A stretch of 64,000 nt of DNA from Psychromonas arctica DSM 14288 (GCF_000482725.1 NZ_KI519479.1:129706-193705); one strand, 5' to 3'. Counted from the stretch's first letter, positions 39,244 to 48,994 are shown. Translations and numbers: made by a program. Notes: generated from the sequence alone by a model not told the origin.

Positions 39244-39778
39244 TATTTAAAAAGTGGCGATGTAACTTTGGCAAGGTAGTGCTACCAATGCAATTTAGCC
39301 AATTTCACAGTAACAATAGAACGTTTTAGTCATCAAACAAATATTCGATGCAGCCTGTCTTGCTATTAGCAAATATTTAGCTTGAGAGGGTGGGGCAAAG
39401 GCTGTTCGAGAGAAAGGAATTCAATAAGCTGTTTACAAATTGATTAAAACTGACTCACAGATTGATGACTAAATATAAAAGTAAAAAATAAATCTAAACC
39501 GTTAATTGTATGACTGTTAATTACAGAACTGTTATTTATAGAACTGGTAATTATAGAAGTTAGTTATCGCAATAGGTTCACAATAACTTGTCTGAATTTA
39601 ACTCCTCATCCTGCATCTATATTTACTAGTGGCCAATATCACTATTGATAGAGTGCGGTTAATGGAATTTATATCGATTTTTCTATATCAACTATTGATA
39701 TTATTAGACAGCAGTAAAAATTAGTTTATTAGCCACAAGCTACGGCATACAAGTAGTTTATTAATTTTGGAGAGTATC
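39244..39778. other. intergenic, 535 bp
   Basis: AT-rich, no gene. Around 39510-39560 the sequence repeats a loose GTTAATTA/AGAACT pattern. It should contain the antiporter promoter unless the gene is read from terZ. Confidence 0.45.
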
Positions 39779-40855
39779 TTGGATACAATATTACCGTTTT
39801 TTTATATCATTATTTCATGCTATTTACTTAAATATGCCTGTGATACGTTTGAACAAGCAGCTGGTTACTTAGGCCGTAATTTCGCACCTGGTATAAAAGG
39901 CGCAACGGTTAATGCTATCGGTTCTAGCATGCCAGAAATGTTTGTTGTTATTGCTTGTTTGTTTTGGTTTAACGACCCATCATTAGTGATGGTTGCTTTA
40001 GGTGTAACAGCGGGCTCTGCTATTTTTAATGGCTGTGTGATCCCTGCTTTATCCATCCTAATGGCAAAAGATGAAAGCGGCAAAAAAGTCGATCATATTG
40101 AACTTGATAAGCGCACTTTGTTAAGAGACGTTTTTTGGGTATTAGCGGCAGAAATTGCATTGATCGTGTGTTTAGGTTTTGATCATTTCACTATCTGGAT
40201 GGCGATTATTCTTAATCTTATCTATGTAGGTTACGGTGCTCATTTATATTACGACTCTAAAAAATACAGTGAAGAAGATGAAGAGTATGAATATGAAGAA
40301 ATTGAAGATAAAGGTGTGATCGGGAACTTATTTACTTTTAACTTCAATGCATTGTTATTTTCAAATAAAAGTTTTACTTTAATCAGCTCCCTAGTCGTTT
40401 TAATACTCGCTATTTTAATCATATCAGGCGCATCACATGTACTGGTTGAAGGTGTATTAGGTAGTGCGACAGTATTAGGTGTTCCTGAGTTTTTTGCTGG
40501 CTTAATATTTGGTGCTGCAGCGTCTTCTATTCCTGATTTAATCCTATCGGTGAAAGATGCTCAAAAAGGTGAATATGAAGATGCCGTTGCTAACCCATTA
40601 GCTTCTAATACTTTTGATACAACGGTTGCCTTTGCATTACCATTATTAGCATGGTTCCTTATTAATGGGGTTAGTTCATTACCATTAGAGCAAGATGCTA
40701 ACTTGACTATTTTACGTTGGTCAATTGTTGCCATTACTGGAGCAGTAGCAGCAAGCTTATTGTTCAAACATAAGAAAGTAACCAAAGGCGTTGCATATTT
40801 CTTATTAGCAATGTTCGGTATTTGGGCTGCTGCAATGTACTTTGTTATTCAATAA
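39779..40855 (+). CDS. sodium/calcium exchanger family antiporter in the ter cluster
   Basis: 358 aa, cation/calcium exchanger superfamily. Two alpha repeats carry the ion-binding motifs GATVNAIGSSMPEMF (about 41-55) and FGAAASSIPDLILSV (about 242-256), with an acidic cytoplasmic loop between the halves (YSEEDEEYEYEEIED, about 160-175). About ten hydrophobic helices. The start is probably TTG 39779, with GGAG 6 nt before it; a TTG at 39767 overlaps that site. It should exchange calcium (or a similar cation) for sodium or protons across the inner membrane. It lies between terZ and the ter-associated PRTases, and no TerC membrane protein is in the window. A strong terminator follows. Confidence 0.88.
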   Translation: MDTILPFFYIIISCYLLKYACDTFEQAAGYLGRNFAPGIKGATVNAIGSSMPEMFVVIACLFWFNDPSLVMVALGVTAGSAIFNGCVIPALSILMAKDESGKKVDHIELDKRTLLRDVFWVLAAEIALIVCLGFDHFTIWMAIILNLIYVGYGAHLYYDSKKYSEEDEEYEYEEIEDKGVIGNLFTFNFNALLFSNKSFTLISSLVVLILAILIISGASHVLVEGVLGSATVLGVPEFFAGLIFGAAASSIPDLILSVKDAQKGEYEDAVANPLASNTFDTTVAFALPLLAWFLINGVSSLPLEQDANLTILRWSIVAITGAVAASLLFKHKKVTKGVAYFLLAMFGIWAAAMYFVIQ

Positions 40856-40872
40856 AAGTACTTAATGCTCGC

Positions 40873-40904
40873 AAAAAAGGCTTATTCTTGAATAAGCCTT
40901 TTTT
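40873..40904 (+). terminator. rho-independent terminator
   Basis: AAAAAAGGCTTATTC (40873-40887) pairs perfectly with GAATAAGCCTTTTTT (40890-40904). Symmetric A and T tails make it active in both directions. Ends the antiporter transcript. Confidence 0.93.
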
Positions 40905-41122
40905 ATTGAGTTGCAATAAATTTACACCGAAATGCAGTTTAACAATAAGTGATGTTATATCATTGAGTATAGCTTTAAAATTACAGCGTCTCGCTGCGTA
41001 TGGTTTTTTTGAGGCGTAATTTATTCATCACTGATGCTTGAAATAATAACAATATATGGCGGTCTTAGCTCATACTGAGCCGATACGATGATTATAAATT
41101 TTAAACGTTTAAATATAATTTA

Positions 41123-42202
41123 ATGGTTAATATGAAACATACTTATACAACTGCAGCGGGAGATATCTCCTTAAAGACCGATAATGACAAAGAATGTTTA
41201 GATAACATTTTGTCATTTGCCTGCAGACAGAATCCTAAAAGACATTTTATTATTATTAATAAGTTAATTGGTCGATATACGCCTACGGCTCCGAAGGTAA
41301 TGCGTGAAACTTACGAGCAACTTGTGGAGCAAATCAAACCCGGAGCAAGCAGTTATGTCGTTAGTTTGGCTGAAGCGGCAACGGGGTTAGGTGCTGGCGT
41401 TGCAGACAGCTTATCTAAAAGACAAAGCAAGGTTTATTTTCAGCATACGACTAGACAAAAAATAGATGCTAAATTGTGGTTTAGTATTGATGAGGCTCAC
41501 AGTCATGCCGTCAGCCATCTTTTTTACCAACCTAAAGATGAATTATTAACGGCCATTGCGCAGGTAAAAAGATTGATCCTAGTTGATGACGAAATTACCA
41601 CTGGGCGAACGATTAAACAATTACTTATTAATTTGATTGATTATCTACCTTGTTTAGAGGAAGTGATTGTGACTTCAATCATTAATTTAGGTGGTCAACA
41701 AAGTTTAATTAATAGCGCAGATATCGGTTTACCTATTCGTTATGTATCCTTAGTTGATGCTGACCTAAGCATTGAAAAAAATCCAGAATTTAAGCCGCAA
41801 TTACCACAACATGCAGATACAACATTAAGCACTTCAAGGGCTTCTTCTGCCGTTGGTAGACGTGGTTTAGCGATGCCCTATGTTAGCGAGTTGAATGAAA
41901 TTAAATCTGCAAAAAGCACGATTGTTATCGCTGATGGGGAGCATCAATATATTCCTTTTTTATTGGCTGAAAAATTAGAAAAAAGTGGGGTAGATGTCGT
42001 ATTTCAATCAATTAACCGTTCACCTATTTTGCCCTGTGAAGTGATTCAAAACCAATATAAAATTGAAACCGAATCTAATACCGCGGAACATTATTTGTAT
42101 AATTATTTTCCTGAAAATAAATCAGTATTTGTGGTCAGTGAGCACCAGTACGAAGGGTTAGAATTTGCCGATGGAGTTAAATGTCACCCATGGAAGTCTT
42201 AA
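41123..42202 (+). CDS. ter-associated phosphoribosyltransferase with TRSP-type C-terminus
   Basis: 359 aa. A type I PRTase domain (about 20-230) has the PRPP loop VDDEITTGRT (154-163) and EAATGLGAGVADS (84-96). A C-terminal domain (about 240-355; SRASSAVGRRGLA) corresponds to the TRSP domain that follows this PRTase in ter gene clusters. Comparative genomics has proposed that these enzymes make a nucleotide-like compound; no reaction is proven. First gene of a four-gene set with overlaps (22 nt with the next gene). ATG 41123 and 41132 are both possible and neither has a strong ribosome site. Confidence 0.85.
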   Translation: MVNMKHTYTTAAGDISLKTDNDKECLDNILSFACRQNPKRHFIIINKLIGRYTPTAPKVMRETYEQLVEQIKPGASSYVVSLAEAATGLGAGVADSLSKRQSKVYFQHTTRQKIDAKLWFSIDEAHSHAVSHLFYQPKDELLTAIAQVKRLILVDDEITTGRTIKQLLINLIDYLPCLEEVIVTSIINLGGQQSLINSADIGLPIRYVSLVDADLSIEKNPEFKPQLPQHADTTLSTSRASSAVGRRGLAMPYVSELNEIKSAKSTIVIADGEHQYIPFLLAEKLEKSGVDVVFQSINRSPILPCEVIQNQYKIETESNTAEHYLYNYFPENKSVFVVSEHQYEGLEFADGVKCHPWKS

Positions 42203-42960
42203 CCAAAAACAATGATCGCTTATTTGTATTTACTGACTTAGACGATACATTATTTGCGAGTGTAAAAGGGCAAGTTAGTGAACATATGATCCCTTCTACA
42301 GTGGGCGTGAACGGTCAACCCTATGCTTATTCTTCAGTACAACAACAAAAATTATTAAACGTAATGATCAAATCAGATGCGATCATTATCCCTGTTACAG
42401 GGCGAAGAAGTAGTTCATTTTTGAATTGTAAGTTACCTGCGATCACCAATACTGATTACGCTATTGTTTCACATGGGGCTGTTATTTTAGATAATAAACA
42501 TCAACTGTTAGATGAATGGAAAGTGTTTTTAGAACAGCAGTTTAGCCTACAACTATGGCATAATAAATTAGTTGAATTGTATGAAAAATTATCTCATTAC
42601 TTTGAAGTGATCAATAGTGGTGTGCGGGTTAGATTGATTATCGATCATGGCATTAGCACCTATCTTTGCTTAAAAATAAATAAAGATTATGCAGACGCTA
42701 AAAAAATGGTACAAGTGAATGACTATCTAGAATCTACCTTACCTAAAGAGATGTTTTTACACGCTAATGGTCGAAACTTTGCCATACTACCTCCCTACGC
42801 ACGCAAAAAAGTAGCTGTTGATTTCTTAAAAAAAATGATGAACGTAGGTGAGTTGGATACGGTTTTTGCAATGGGTGATAGCCACAGTGATTTGCCATTT
42901 ATGCAGGACTCCGATTTTTTAATTGTTCCGCAACAAGCACAAATTTTTAAGCAGGAATAA
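42181..42960 (+). CDS. HAD-superfamily phosphatase of the ter PRTase module
   Basis: 259 aa, HAD fold with a Cof-type cap. Motif I DLDDT (about 14-18), motif II VTGR and motif IV AMGDSHSDLPFM are all present, so phosphatase activity is likely. The gene overlaps the PRTase gene by 22 nt and is followed within 4 nt by the StiP-type gene, so the three are one translational unit. Substrate unknown; a phosphorylated product of the PRTases would be the natural guess. Confidence 0.86.
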   Translation: MSPMEVLTKNNDRLFVFTDLDDTLFASVKGQVSEHMIPSTVGVNGQPYAYSSVQQQKLLNVMIKSDAIIIPVTGRRSSSFLNCKLPAITNTDYAIVSHGAVILDNKHQLLDEWKVFLEQQFSLQLWHNKLVELYEKLSHYFEVINSGVRVRLIIDHGISTYLCLKINKDYADAKKMVQVNDYLESTLPKEMFLHANGRNFAILPPYARKKVAVDFLKKMMNVGELDTVFAMGDSHSDLPFMQDSDFLIVPQQAQIFKQE

Positions 42961-42964
42961 AATA

Positions 42965-44053
42965 ATGAAAGAGCCATTATTAGGCAGTTATTCAAAACAA
43001 GATTGCCAGTTTCTATTGAAACAAATTGAGCCTAACTTCTATACAGTGGAAGATAAAGAAAGGTTGATTCAAACAGGGCAATTGCATTATTCACAAATGG
43101 TCAGTCAAGAATCAAAGCCCACTGCTGCATATGAACAACTATTTCTTTCACTGACCGCGCAGTATAAGCAACAATTAGCCAATGAAATTCTACAGCTGGC
43201 CTATTTAATAGAACACAATATTCAACAGGATGTTTGTATTGTGTCTTTAGTGCGCGCGGGCACGCCTATTGGCGTATTGGTGAATAAAGCCATGACGCAA
43301 TATGCAAATGTCAATGCTCAACATTTTTCGATCAGTATCGTGCGTGATAAAGGCATTGACGTTAATGCCCTTGATTACCTTATCTATGATCTAAAAATAT
43401 CACCTGAAAGTATAGTGTTCATTGATGGTTGGACTGCAAAAGGCGTGATCACAAGAGAGTTAAAGCAAGCTATTGTTGAATATAATAACAGTCGACAAGT
43501 GAATATTGGCGCACAACTTTACGTGATTTCAGATATTGGCGGTACAGCAGATTATTCGGTAACGTTACGTGATTATACTATCCCTAGCGCACTTATGAAC
43601 TCAACCGTGAGTGGGTTAATAAGCCGCTCTGTGATCAATGACCAAATTGGTGAAGAAGACTTTCATGGCTGTATTTCTTATCAGCACCTAGAGGATTATG
43701 ATTATTCAAATTGGTTTATTGAAACAATTTCAGCGTGCTTTGTAGCAAAAGAATATCGACAGGCAGAGTTGATAAGCTTTGAGGAGCGTCAATTACGTCA
43801 TCAACAAACACAGCAAGCGATTTCTCAACTGATGCAGGAATTTAATGTCAGTGACATCAATCGTATTAAGCCAGGTATTGCAGAAGCCACGCGCGTCATG
43901 CTGCGCAGAGTCCCAGACTTGTTAATTGTGAATGACCCGAATAACCCAGATATAAAGCATTTATTACGTATTGCTAATGAAAAAGAAATTAGCATAATTA
44001 CCTTTCCAGCGATGCCTTTTGGGGCATGCGCATTAATTAAAGATGTCATATGA
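42965..44053 (+). CDS. StiP-type phosphoribosyltransferase-like protein of the ter module
   Basis: 362 aa from ATG 42965 (AGGA 8 nt upstream). It starts with the family pattern SYSKQDCQFLLK and contains CIVSLVRAGTPIG (91-103) and FIDGWTAKGVI (152-162), a diverged PRPP-type loop. The family is labelled cysteine protease StiP in many databases, but its fold is that of a PRTase (PRTase_1). Such proteins occur in ter clusters beside the TRSP-type PRTase and HAD phosphatases, exactly as here. Confidence 0.84.
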   Translation: MKEPLLGSYSKQDCQFLLKQIEPNFYTVEDKERLIQTGQLHYSQMVSQESKPTAAYEQLFLSLTAQYKQQLANEILQLAYLIEHNIQQDVCIVSLVRAGTPIGVLVNKAMTQYANVNAQHFSISIVRDKGIDVNALDYLIYDLKISPESIVFIDGWTAKGVITRELKQAIVEYNNSRQVNIGAQLYVISDIGGTADYSVTLRDYTIPSALMNSTVSGLISRSVINDQIGEEDFHGCISYQHLEDYDYSNWFIETISACFVAKEYRQAELISFEERQLRHQQTQQAISQLMQEFNVSDINRIKPGIAEATRVMLRRVPDLLIVNDPNNPDIKHLLRIANEKEISIITFPAMPFGACALIKDVI

Positions 44054-44667
44054 ATACAAAAAAAGTTGCCCTATTTGATTTTGATGAGACCTTAGTACAT
44101 GAAAACTCCCTGAGCTATTTATTTAAATATTTGTTAGGCAGAAAACCCTTATTTTTTTATCTATTTGCGCTTTTTTGGGATCTTAGAGTCTATCGTGGAC
44201 AGCTTAGATCCCTGATTAAACACCGCCTTTATAAAAAATCATTAGAGGGAAGGGATGCAGAACAAGTTTATCAAGCTGGGTTAGTGAGTGCGGCAAAACT
44301 CTCTCAAATAAAAGAAGTGGTGCAACAGATGCATGATCTGCATGAAAAAGGCGTTGAAGTTTGGATCATCACCGCTTCACCACAACCTTTTATTGAAGGT
44401 ATCGTGGCACAACTAAAATGGCCAGTAGCGCGCGTGATTGGAACATTACTGGAGTCTGAAAAAGGAAAATTAACTGGAGAAATCGGGCCTGAGTGTCAAT
44501 TAGAAGAAAAAGTACGTCGCTTTAATATGACCATTGAAGAAGATGCTTTAGACTATTGTGTAGAGGCATCCTATGGTAACTTACCCGTAGACATCCCGAT
44601 GTTAAACCTTGCTCAACATAAGTTTTTTGTAGAAAACGGTAAATTAGATCCCTTTGTAGGGAATTGA
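44050..44667 (+). CDS. HAD-IB family phosphatase of the ter module
   Basis: 205 aa. Motif I DFDET (10-14), motif II with Thr-Ala-Ser (WIITASPQPF) and a SerB-like all-helical cap are visible. The last motif is modified: YGNLPVDIPML replaces the usual GDSxxDxPML, with Asn for the first Asp. The start overlaps the previous stop as ATGA. A second phosphatase in the same operon suggests that two phosphorylated intermediates are handled. Confidence 0.84.
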   Translation: MNTKKVALFDFDETLVHENSLSYLFKYLLGRKPLFFYLFALFWDLRVYRGQLRSLIKHRLYKKSLEGRDAEQVYQAGLVSAAKLSQIKEVVQQMHDLHEKGVEVWIITASPQPFIEGIVAQLKWPVARVIGTLLESEKGKLTGEIGPECQLEEKVRRFNMTIEEDALDYCVEASYGNLPVDIPMLNLAQHKFFVENGKLDPFVGN

Positions 44668-44731
44668 TATTAATACGCTTAATGCTAAACCTATCACTGG
44701 TTTAGTTTAATTTTAATTTGGAGAAGTAAAA

Positions 44732-45187
44732 ATGAGTTTTTGGAATAATATTAAAGAAAAATTAAATGAGGCCAATGAAAATTTACAAAAAAATGTGGGC
44801 CAGTTTAAAAATAAAAAATTTGCTGATGCGTCAATGGCAATCTGTGCATTAGTTGCTGCTGCTGATGGTGACATCGATGCAGACGAGCGCAAAAAAACAG
44901 CCGGTTTTATTATGGCTAACGATACATTAAAAGTGTTTTCGCCTTCTGACCTAAAAGAAAAGTTTGATTTCTTTTGTAACAAATTAGAAGCTGATTACGA
45001 TTTTGGTAAAATTGAAGCGATTCAAGCGCTAGGTGCATTAAAAGGCAAACCAGAACAAGCACGCGCTTGTATTCAGTTAGGTATTATTATTGGTGGTGCT
45101 GATGGCGAGTTTGATGCTGATGAAAAACAAGTCATTAAAGAGGCTTGTAACGCAGTGGGTATTGCCCCATCTGAATTCGATTTATAA
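44732..45187 (+). CDS. terB: TerB family tellurium-resistance/stress protein
   Basis: 151 aa, same length as E. coli TerB. Two acidic metal-site repeats are intact: AAADGDIDADE (42-52) and GGADGEFDADE (121-131). All-helical, cytoplasmic. GGAG precedes the ATG. Probably the last gene of the PRTase operon; a strong terminator follows. Confidence 0.95.
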   Translation: MSFWNNIKEKLNEANENLQKNVGQFKNKKFADASMAICALVAAADGDIDADERKKTAGFIMANDTLKVFSPSDLKEKFDFFCNKLEADYDFGKIEAIQALGALKGKPEQARACIQLGIIIGGADGEFDADEKQVIKEACNAVGIAPSEFDL

Positions 45188-45261
45188 TCATCAATTGATA
45201 TGCAGTCATCAATGCTCAACTGACCAATGACTGCTAAACTAATCAATGACTGGTAGTTAAT

Positions 45262-45302
45262 AAAAGGCTGAAATCTTTCACTAAAGATTTCAGCCTTTTT
45301 TA
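45262..45302 (+). terminator. rho-independent terminator after terB
   Basis: AAAAGGCTGAAATCTTT (45262-45278) pairs perfectly with AAAGATTTCAGCCTTTT (45283-45299) over a 4-nt loop, then T residues. Confidence 0.95.
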
Positions 45303-45387
45303 TAAGCAAATTTTATCTCAACTGCTAATAATTTTGTTCAAAGCATCTTCTAAAATAGGTTTAAACAAATAAGCTATCCAGTTAATT

Positions 45388-46551
45388 CTATAATTGCCCC
45401 TTCATCATCGTATCTAGTTTTTCCATACTTTGTTCAAAATAGGGGTTGTAGGTTAAGCGTGCCAAGGTTTTACCTTCCTCTCTTGAACCGTAAGAAGAAA
45501 ACCAAACATCAGCGCCTTGTTCGCATGCTTTTTCTTGTTCTTTGCTTTGTCCGTTGTTGCATATTCTGATCGCTGCTTGTTGACCATATTCGGCGTTATT
45601 AGGTGAAAACAATAATCCCATGTGAGAGCCATTAACAATCTGTAAATCGGGACGATACATGCTGAATCTTGTCGTTTTTTCAATTGATAAATCACGCTCA
45701 CCTTGCCATATCAATTGATTATTATTATTGATAAATTGCTTTTGAAATACGCTGGTAGGAAATTGAGTATCAATAACGCTATCACCTTCACTTATCATCA
45801 TAAAAACAGGTTTGTTGTAGGTCGTATTTTTTAAATCATGTTGCACAACTTTCACTGTATCGTAATAAACAGCGGCGCCGTTCATTGGCAAAGAGTTATA
45901 GCGTGTATAATTGGTTTCAGGATCTCGGTCTGCCCATGTCATCAGATAACTGGCAGCTTTAGCCCATTTCACTACTGCTGATTCTGGTTTAAAAGCTGGT
46001 GAAAATAGTAATAACCCTTCGATACCATCATCATTTAATGCCTCTGATGTCACTAGGTTTGCACCTGTTGAATAACCTCCAAGCCAGAGTTTGTTGGCTT
46101 TTGGTTTTAGTAACGCAACATGGTGGCTCACCACATTTTGCCAATCTTTTAATGTTGGTAACATTAAATCTCCAACTTTACTGCCATGTCCGGGTAATAA
46201 TATTGTTCTAACAAGATAACCCTGCGCAACGAGGTGTTGCGCCACATCCATAAAAGAGTAAGGGGAGTCGCCTAAACCATGTACCAATAATACGGCATCT
46301 CCATTCTGATTTTCAGGGATTAATTCAAAGGGGGCATTCGCTTGTAACTCTTTTTCAATATTATCTGTTTTAAATACGCGATGCTGGGATAACCATTGTT
46401 TTGTTTCATTAATATACTGTTGAAAATTGTCTTGAGAGTAGCTAGGTAATGATGCCGAAGCGACATAATTAGGATCTGTCTTGGATTGGCTACAGGCCGT
46501 TAAAAGAGCAACCGCGCTAATCAAAGCAATACGATAGAAAGATGAAGTCAC
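45388..46551 (-). CDS. alpha/beta-hydrolase lipoprotein
   Basis: 387 aa. GTG start with AGGA site. The signal peptide ends in a lipobox (LLTAC). The fold motifs LLVHGLGDSPYSF (oxyanion loop) and GGYSTGAN (nucleophile elbow GxSxG) mark a serine esterase or lipase-like enzyme; a His near the end (SHMGLLFS) would complete the triad. It is anchored to a membrane facing the periplasm. It lies on the opposite strand inside the ter cluster and need not be part of it. Confidence 0.85.
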   Translation of the reverse strand: MTSSFYRIALISAVALLTACSQSKTDPNYVASASLPSYSQDNFQQYINETKQWLSQHRVFKTDNIEKELQANAPFELIPENQNGDAVLLVHGLGDSPYSFMDVAQHLVAQGYLVRTILLPGHGSKVGDLMLPTLKDWQNVVSHHVALLKPKANKLWLGGYSTGANLVTSEALNDDGIEGLLLFSPAFKPESAVVKWAKAASYLMTWADRDPETNYTRYNSLPMNGAAVYYDTVKVVQHDLKNTTYNKPVFMMISEGDSVIDTQFPTSVFQKQFINNNNQLIWQGERDLSIEKTTRFSMYRPDLQIVNGSHMGLLFSPNNAEYGQQAAIRICNNGQSKEQEKACEQGADVWFSSYGSREEGKTLARLTYNPYFEQSMEKLDTMMKGQL

Positions 46552-46627
46552 GATAAAGTCCTATTAAAAATGAATATATAATTAATAACTAAGTAGTTTA
46601 TTTACGCTCAACTTATTTTCATTTAAT

Positions 46628-47053
46628 TTATTGAGTGCGCATCTCAGCTTGTCGCATTGGCATCGCATCAATCTCTGAAAATAGTACTGCTAAATCAAGG
46701 TGTTGTGCAGTCCATTTTATAGCACCGTCTTTACCAATTAAGAGCACTTTATCTTGCTCCACCTGCGTATTTATTTTGTAATATTTCACTATGTTAGATA
46801 CAAGGCTGTCGGTCATATTACCGTTGAAGTTGCTACTTATGGTGTCATTTTGCATGATGAACCAAACAATATCACGCTCATTAAGCTCAGTTTCATGTTG
46901 CTCAAATATGTTAAATATTCTGTCTTGGTTATTGATGGTACTAACGACAATGATCCTATTTTCCCACCTTAGTGGAGAGAGGTCTGTAAGCATCACTAAC
47001 TCCTTAGCCTGAATAGACAAACTAAAGATAAAAAAACAAATAATGTACTTCAT
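46628..47053 (-). CDS. DUF4174 domain secreted protein
   Basis: 141 aa. A signal peptide (about 1-16) is followed by a thioredoxin-like short domain with RIIVVST near the start and KVLLIGKDGAIKW near the end, the DUF4174 pattern. AGGGAA precedes the ATG. Likely periplasmic; function unknown. It lies 76 nt upstream of the lipoprotein esterase on the same strand, so they may be co-transcribed. Confidence 0.75.
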   Translation of the reverse strand: MKYIICFFIFSLSIQAKELVMLTDLSPLRWENRIIVVSTINNQDRIFNIFEQHETELNERDIVWFIMQNDTISSNFNGNMTDSLVSNIVKYYKINTQVEQDKVLLIGKDGAIKWTAQHLDLAVLFSEIDAMPMRQAEMRTQ

Positions 47054-47258
47054 ATTTTATTCCCTGCTCAATAGATACCCATTACGTTAAATAGCTGCTC
47101 TTTGTTGTATTATTTTTGCGTTATAAAATGTAGCAAAGCTAACAGGCCTAAAAAAATTGTTAGCTGTTGTTAGAGCATGTTCTGTTTTTAAATACGTAAT
47201 GAAAGCGTTATAAGATCAAAAAGAAGGTCATCGATAAAGCCATTTCGCTACTTGCTGT

Positions 47259-47286
47259 TAGATAGTAGATAGTAGATAGTAGATAG
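47259..47286. repeat. 7-bp tandem repeat, 4 copies
   Basis: Unit TAGATAG repeated four times exactly, upstream of the DUF4174 gene. Confidence 0.9.
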
Positions 47287-47457
47287 AAGAAAGGGGGCAT
47301 ATATTAAAATGTTTGATGCTCTGTGGCCGAGTCGCTTCTAGGGCGTTCGAAAGTGGAGATAATATCAGCTCAAATTATTCACATATCACTTGAATCTAAG
47401 CCAATCATGAATAAGCCATTACAACAGTATTTGCTTGGTTAGCACAACTCGCTAATA

Positions 47458-47514
47458 GCCACATATTTCATTCATCACACTAAAATATCAGTGTTTTGTC
47501 TAAAAATATGTGGC
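47458..47514. repeat. inverted repeat downstream of the GAPDH gene
   Basis: GCCACATATTT (47458-47468) and AAATATGTGGC (47504-47514) are perfect complements. Inside, CACT and AGTG can also pair. No T run on the minus strand, so it may be an mRNA 3'-end structure rather than a standard terminator. Confidence 0.6.
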
Positions 47515-47542
47515 CAGCTTATGGTTCTCTTGGTTTTAATTG

Positions 47543-48994
47543 CTATTTCACAACAGGGTACATTGGGTAAAACACTCCGCACATTTGCTGTGCAATACGA
47601 ATAACTTGGTGGCTATAACCAAACTCGTTATCATACCAAACATATAAATTAACACGTTTATCACTAGTAATCGTTGCTTGCGCATCGACGATACCGGCGT
47701 GAGAATTCCCCACGAAATCGGTTGATACCACTTCTGAAGAGTTAACCCAATCAATTTGCTTCTGTACTGCAGAATACAAAGACATTTTACGAAGAAAATC
47801 ATTAACTCCTTCTGTAGTTACATCACTCTTTAGATTCAAAGATAAGATGGCCATCGATACATTAGGGGTGGGTACACGAATAGAGTTACCCGTTAATAAC
47901 CCTTTCATTTCAGGGAATGCTTTTGCAACGGCAGACGCAGCTCCTGTTTCAGTAATAACCATATTCAATGCCGCAGCACGACCACGTCGATCACCTTCAT
48001 GATAGTTATCAATTAAGTTTTGATCATTAGTATAAGAGTGGATAGTTTCCACGTGACCATTAACAATGCCAAATTCATTATCAATCACTTTTAATACAGG
48101 TGTTATTGCATTAGTTGTGCACGAAGCGGCAGATAATATAGTATCCGATGCTTCAATGACGTCATTATTAATACCGTAAACGACGTTCTTAATATCTCCC
48201 TTACCTGGAGCCGTCAGTAAGACTCGCGAAGCACCTTTCGCTTGCAAGTGACGCTCTAATCCAGCTTGATCACGCCAGATACCGGTATTATCAATGACTA
48301 AAGCATTTTCAATGCCGTATGCTTGGTAATCCGCATTTTCAGGCGCATCTGAATAGATAACTTGAATATAATTACCGTTAGCAATAATCGCATTTTTTTC
48401 TTTGTCTATAGAGATAGTGCCTCGAAAAGAGCCATGGATAGAATCTCGACGCAATAGGCTTGCACGTTTCTCAAGGTCACTTCCTTTACCTTTACGAACC
48501 ACTATCGCACGTAAACGCAAACCATTACCGCCACCTGATCTTTCAATAATAAGGCGTGCTAATAAACGGCCAATACGACCAAAACCGTAAAGCACCACAT
48601 CACGATTTTCTTTTGTCGCAGGACTATTTTGACCAAGTGCACCTTTAAGTTCTTCATTCAAGAAAGTCTCAAGATCAGTTGCATTCTCTTGATTACGGAA
48701 TTTAACAGCAAGCTTACCTACATCAACGTGAGCGCGATCTAGATCCATCGACATCATCGCATTAATGATGGGAAAGGTTTCTAATACAGAAAGTTCTTGG
48801 TCTTCCATATGGCGAACAAAGCGATGAGCTTTTAATAAGTCAATAACAGAACGATTTATAATGGGACGGCCGTATACAGAAGTCACAATGTTCTTTTTAC
48901 GGTACAAAGCACCAATCATTGGTATCATGGTTTCTACTGTCGACTCGCGATCCGACCAATCTTGCATACAGGTATTAGAAATAGCTTGGTTCAT
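47543..48994 (-). CDS. glyceraldehyde-3-phosphate dehydrogenase, long form
   Basis: 483 aa from ATG 48994 (AAGGT 6 nt upstream). The GAPDH core begins near residue 130 with the NAD-binding VVLYGFGRIGRLLARLI and has the catalytic cysteine Cys292 in SAASCTTNA and WYDNEFGYSHQVIRIA at the end. Before it is an extra domain of about 130 residues without recognisable motifs. Ordinary GAPDH has about 330 residues, so this is the extended type seen in several marine gammaproteobacteria. The extension is presumably regulatory or structural. Divergent from terA. Confidence 0.9.
   Translation of the reverse strand: MNQAISNTCMQDWSDRESTVETMIPMIGALYRKKNIVTSVYGRPIINRSVIDLLKAHRFVRHMEDQELSVLETFPIINAMMSMDLDRAHVDVGKLAVKFRNQENATDLETFLNEELKGALGQNSPATKENRDVVLYGFGRIGRLLARLIIERSGGGNGLRLRAIVVRKGKGSDLEKRASLLRRDSIHGSFRGTISIDKEKNAIIANGNYIQVIYSDAPENADYQAYGIENALVIDNTGIWRDQAGLERHLQAKGASRVLLTAPGKGDIKNVVYGINNDVIEASDTILSAASCTTNAITPVLKVIDNEFGIVNGHVETIHSYTNDQNLIDNYHEGDRRGRAAALNMVITETGAASAVAKAFPEMKGLLTGNSIRVPTPNVSMAILSLNLKSDVTTEGVNDFLRKMSLYSAVQKQIDWVNSSEVVSTDFVGNSHAGIVDAQATITSDKRVNLYVWYDNEFGYSHQVIRIAQQMCGVFYPMYPVVK

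Larger units (their letters stand above)
47054..47542. other. intergenic, 489 bp
   Basis: Holds a 7-bp tandem repeat (47259-47286) and a long perfect inverted repeat (47458-47514). No gene seen. Confidence 0.5.
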
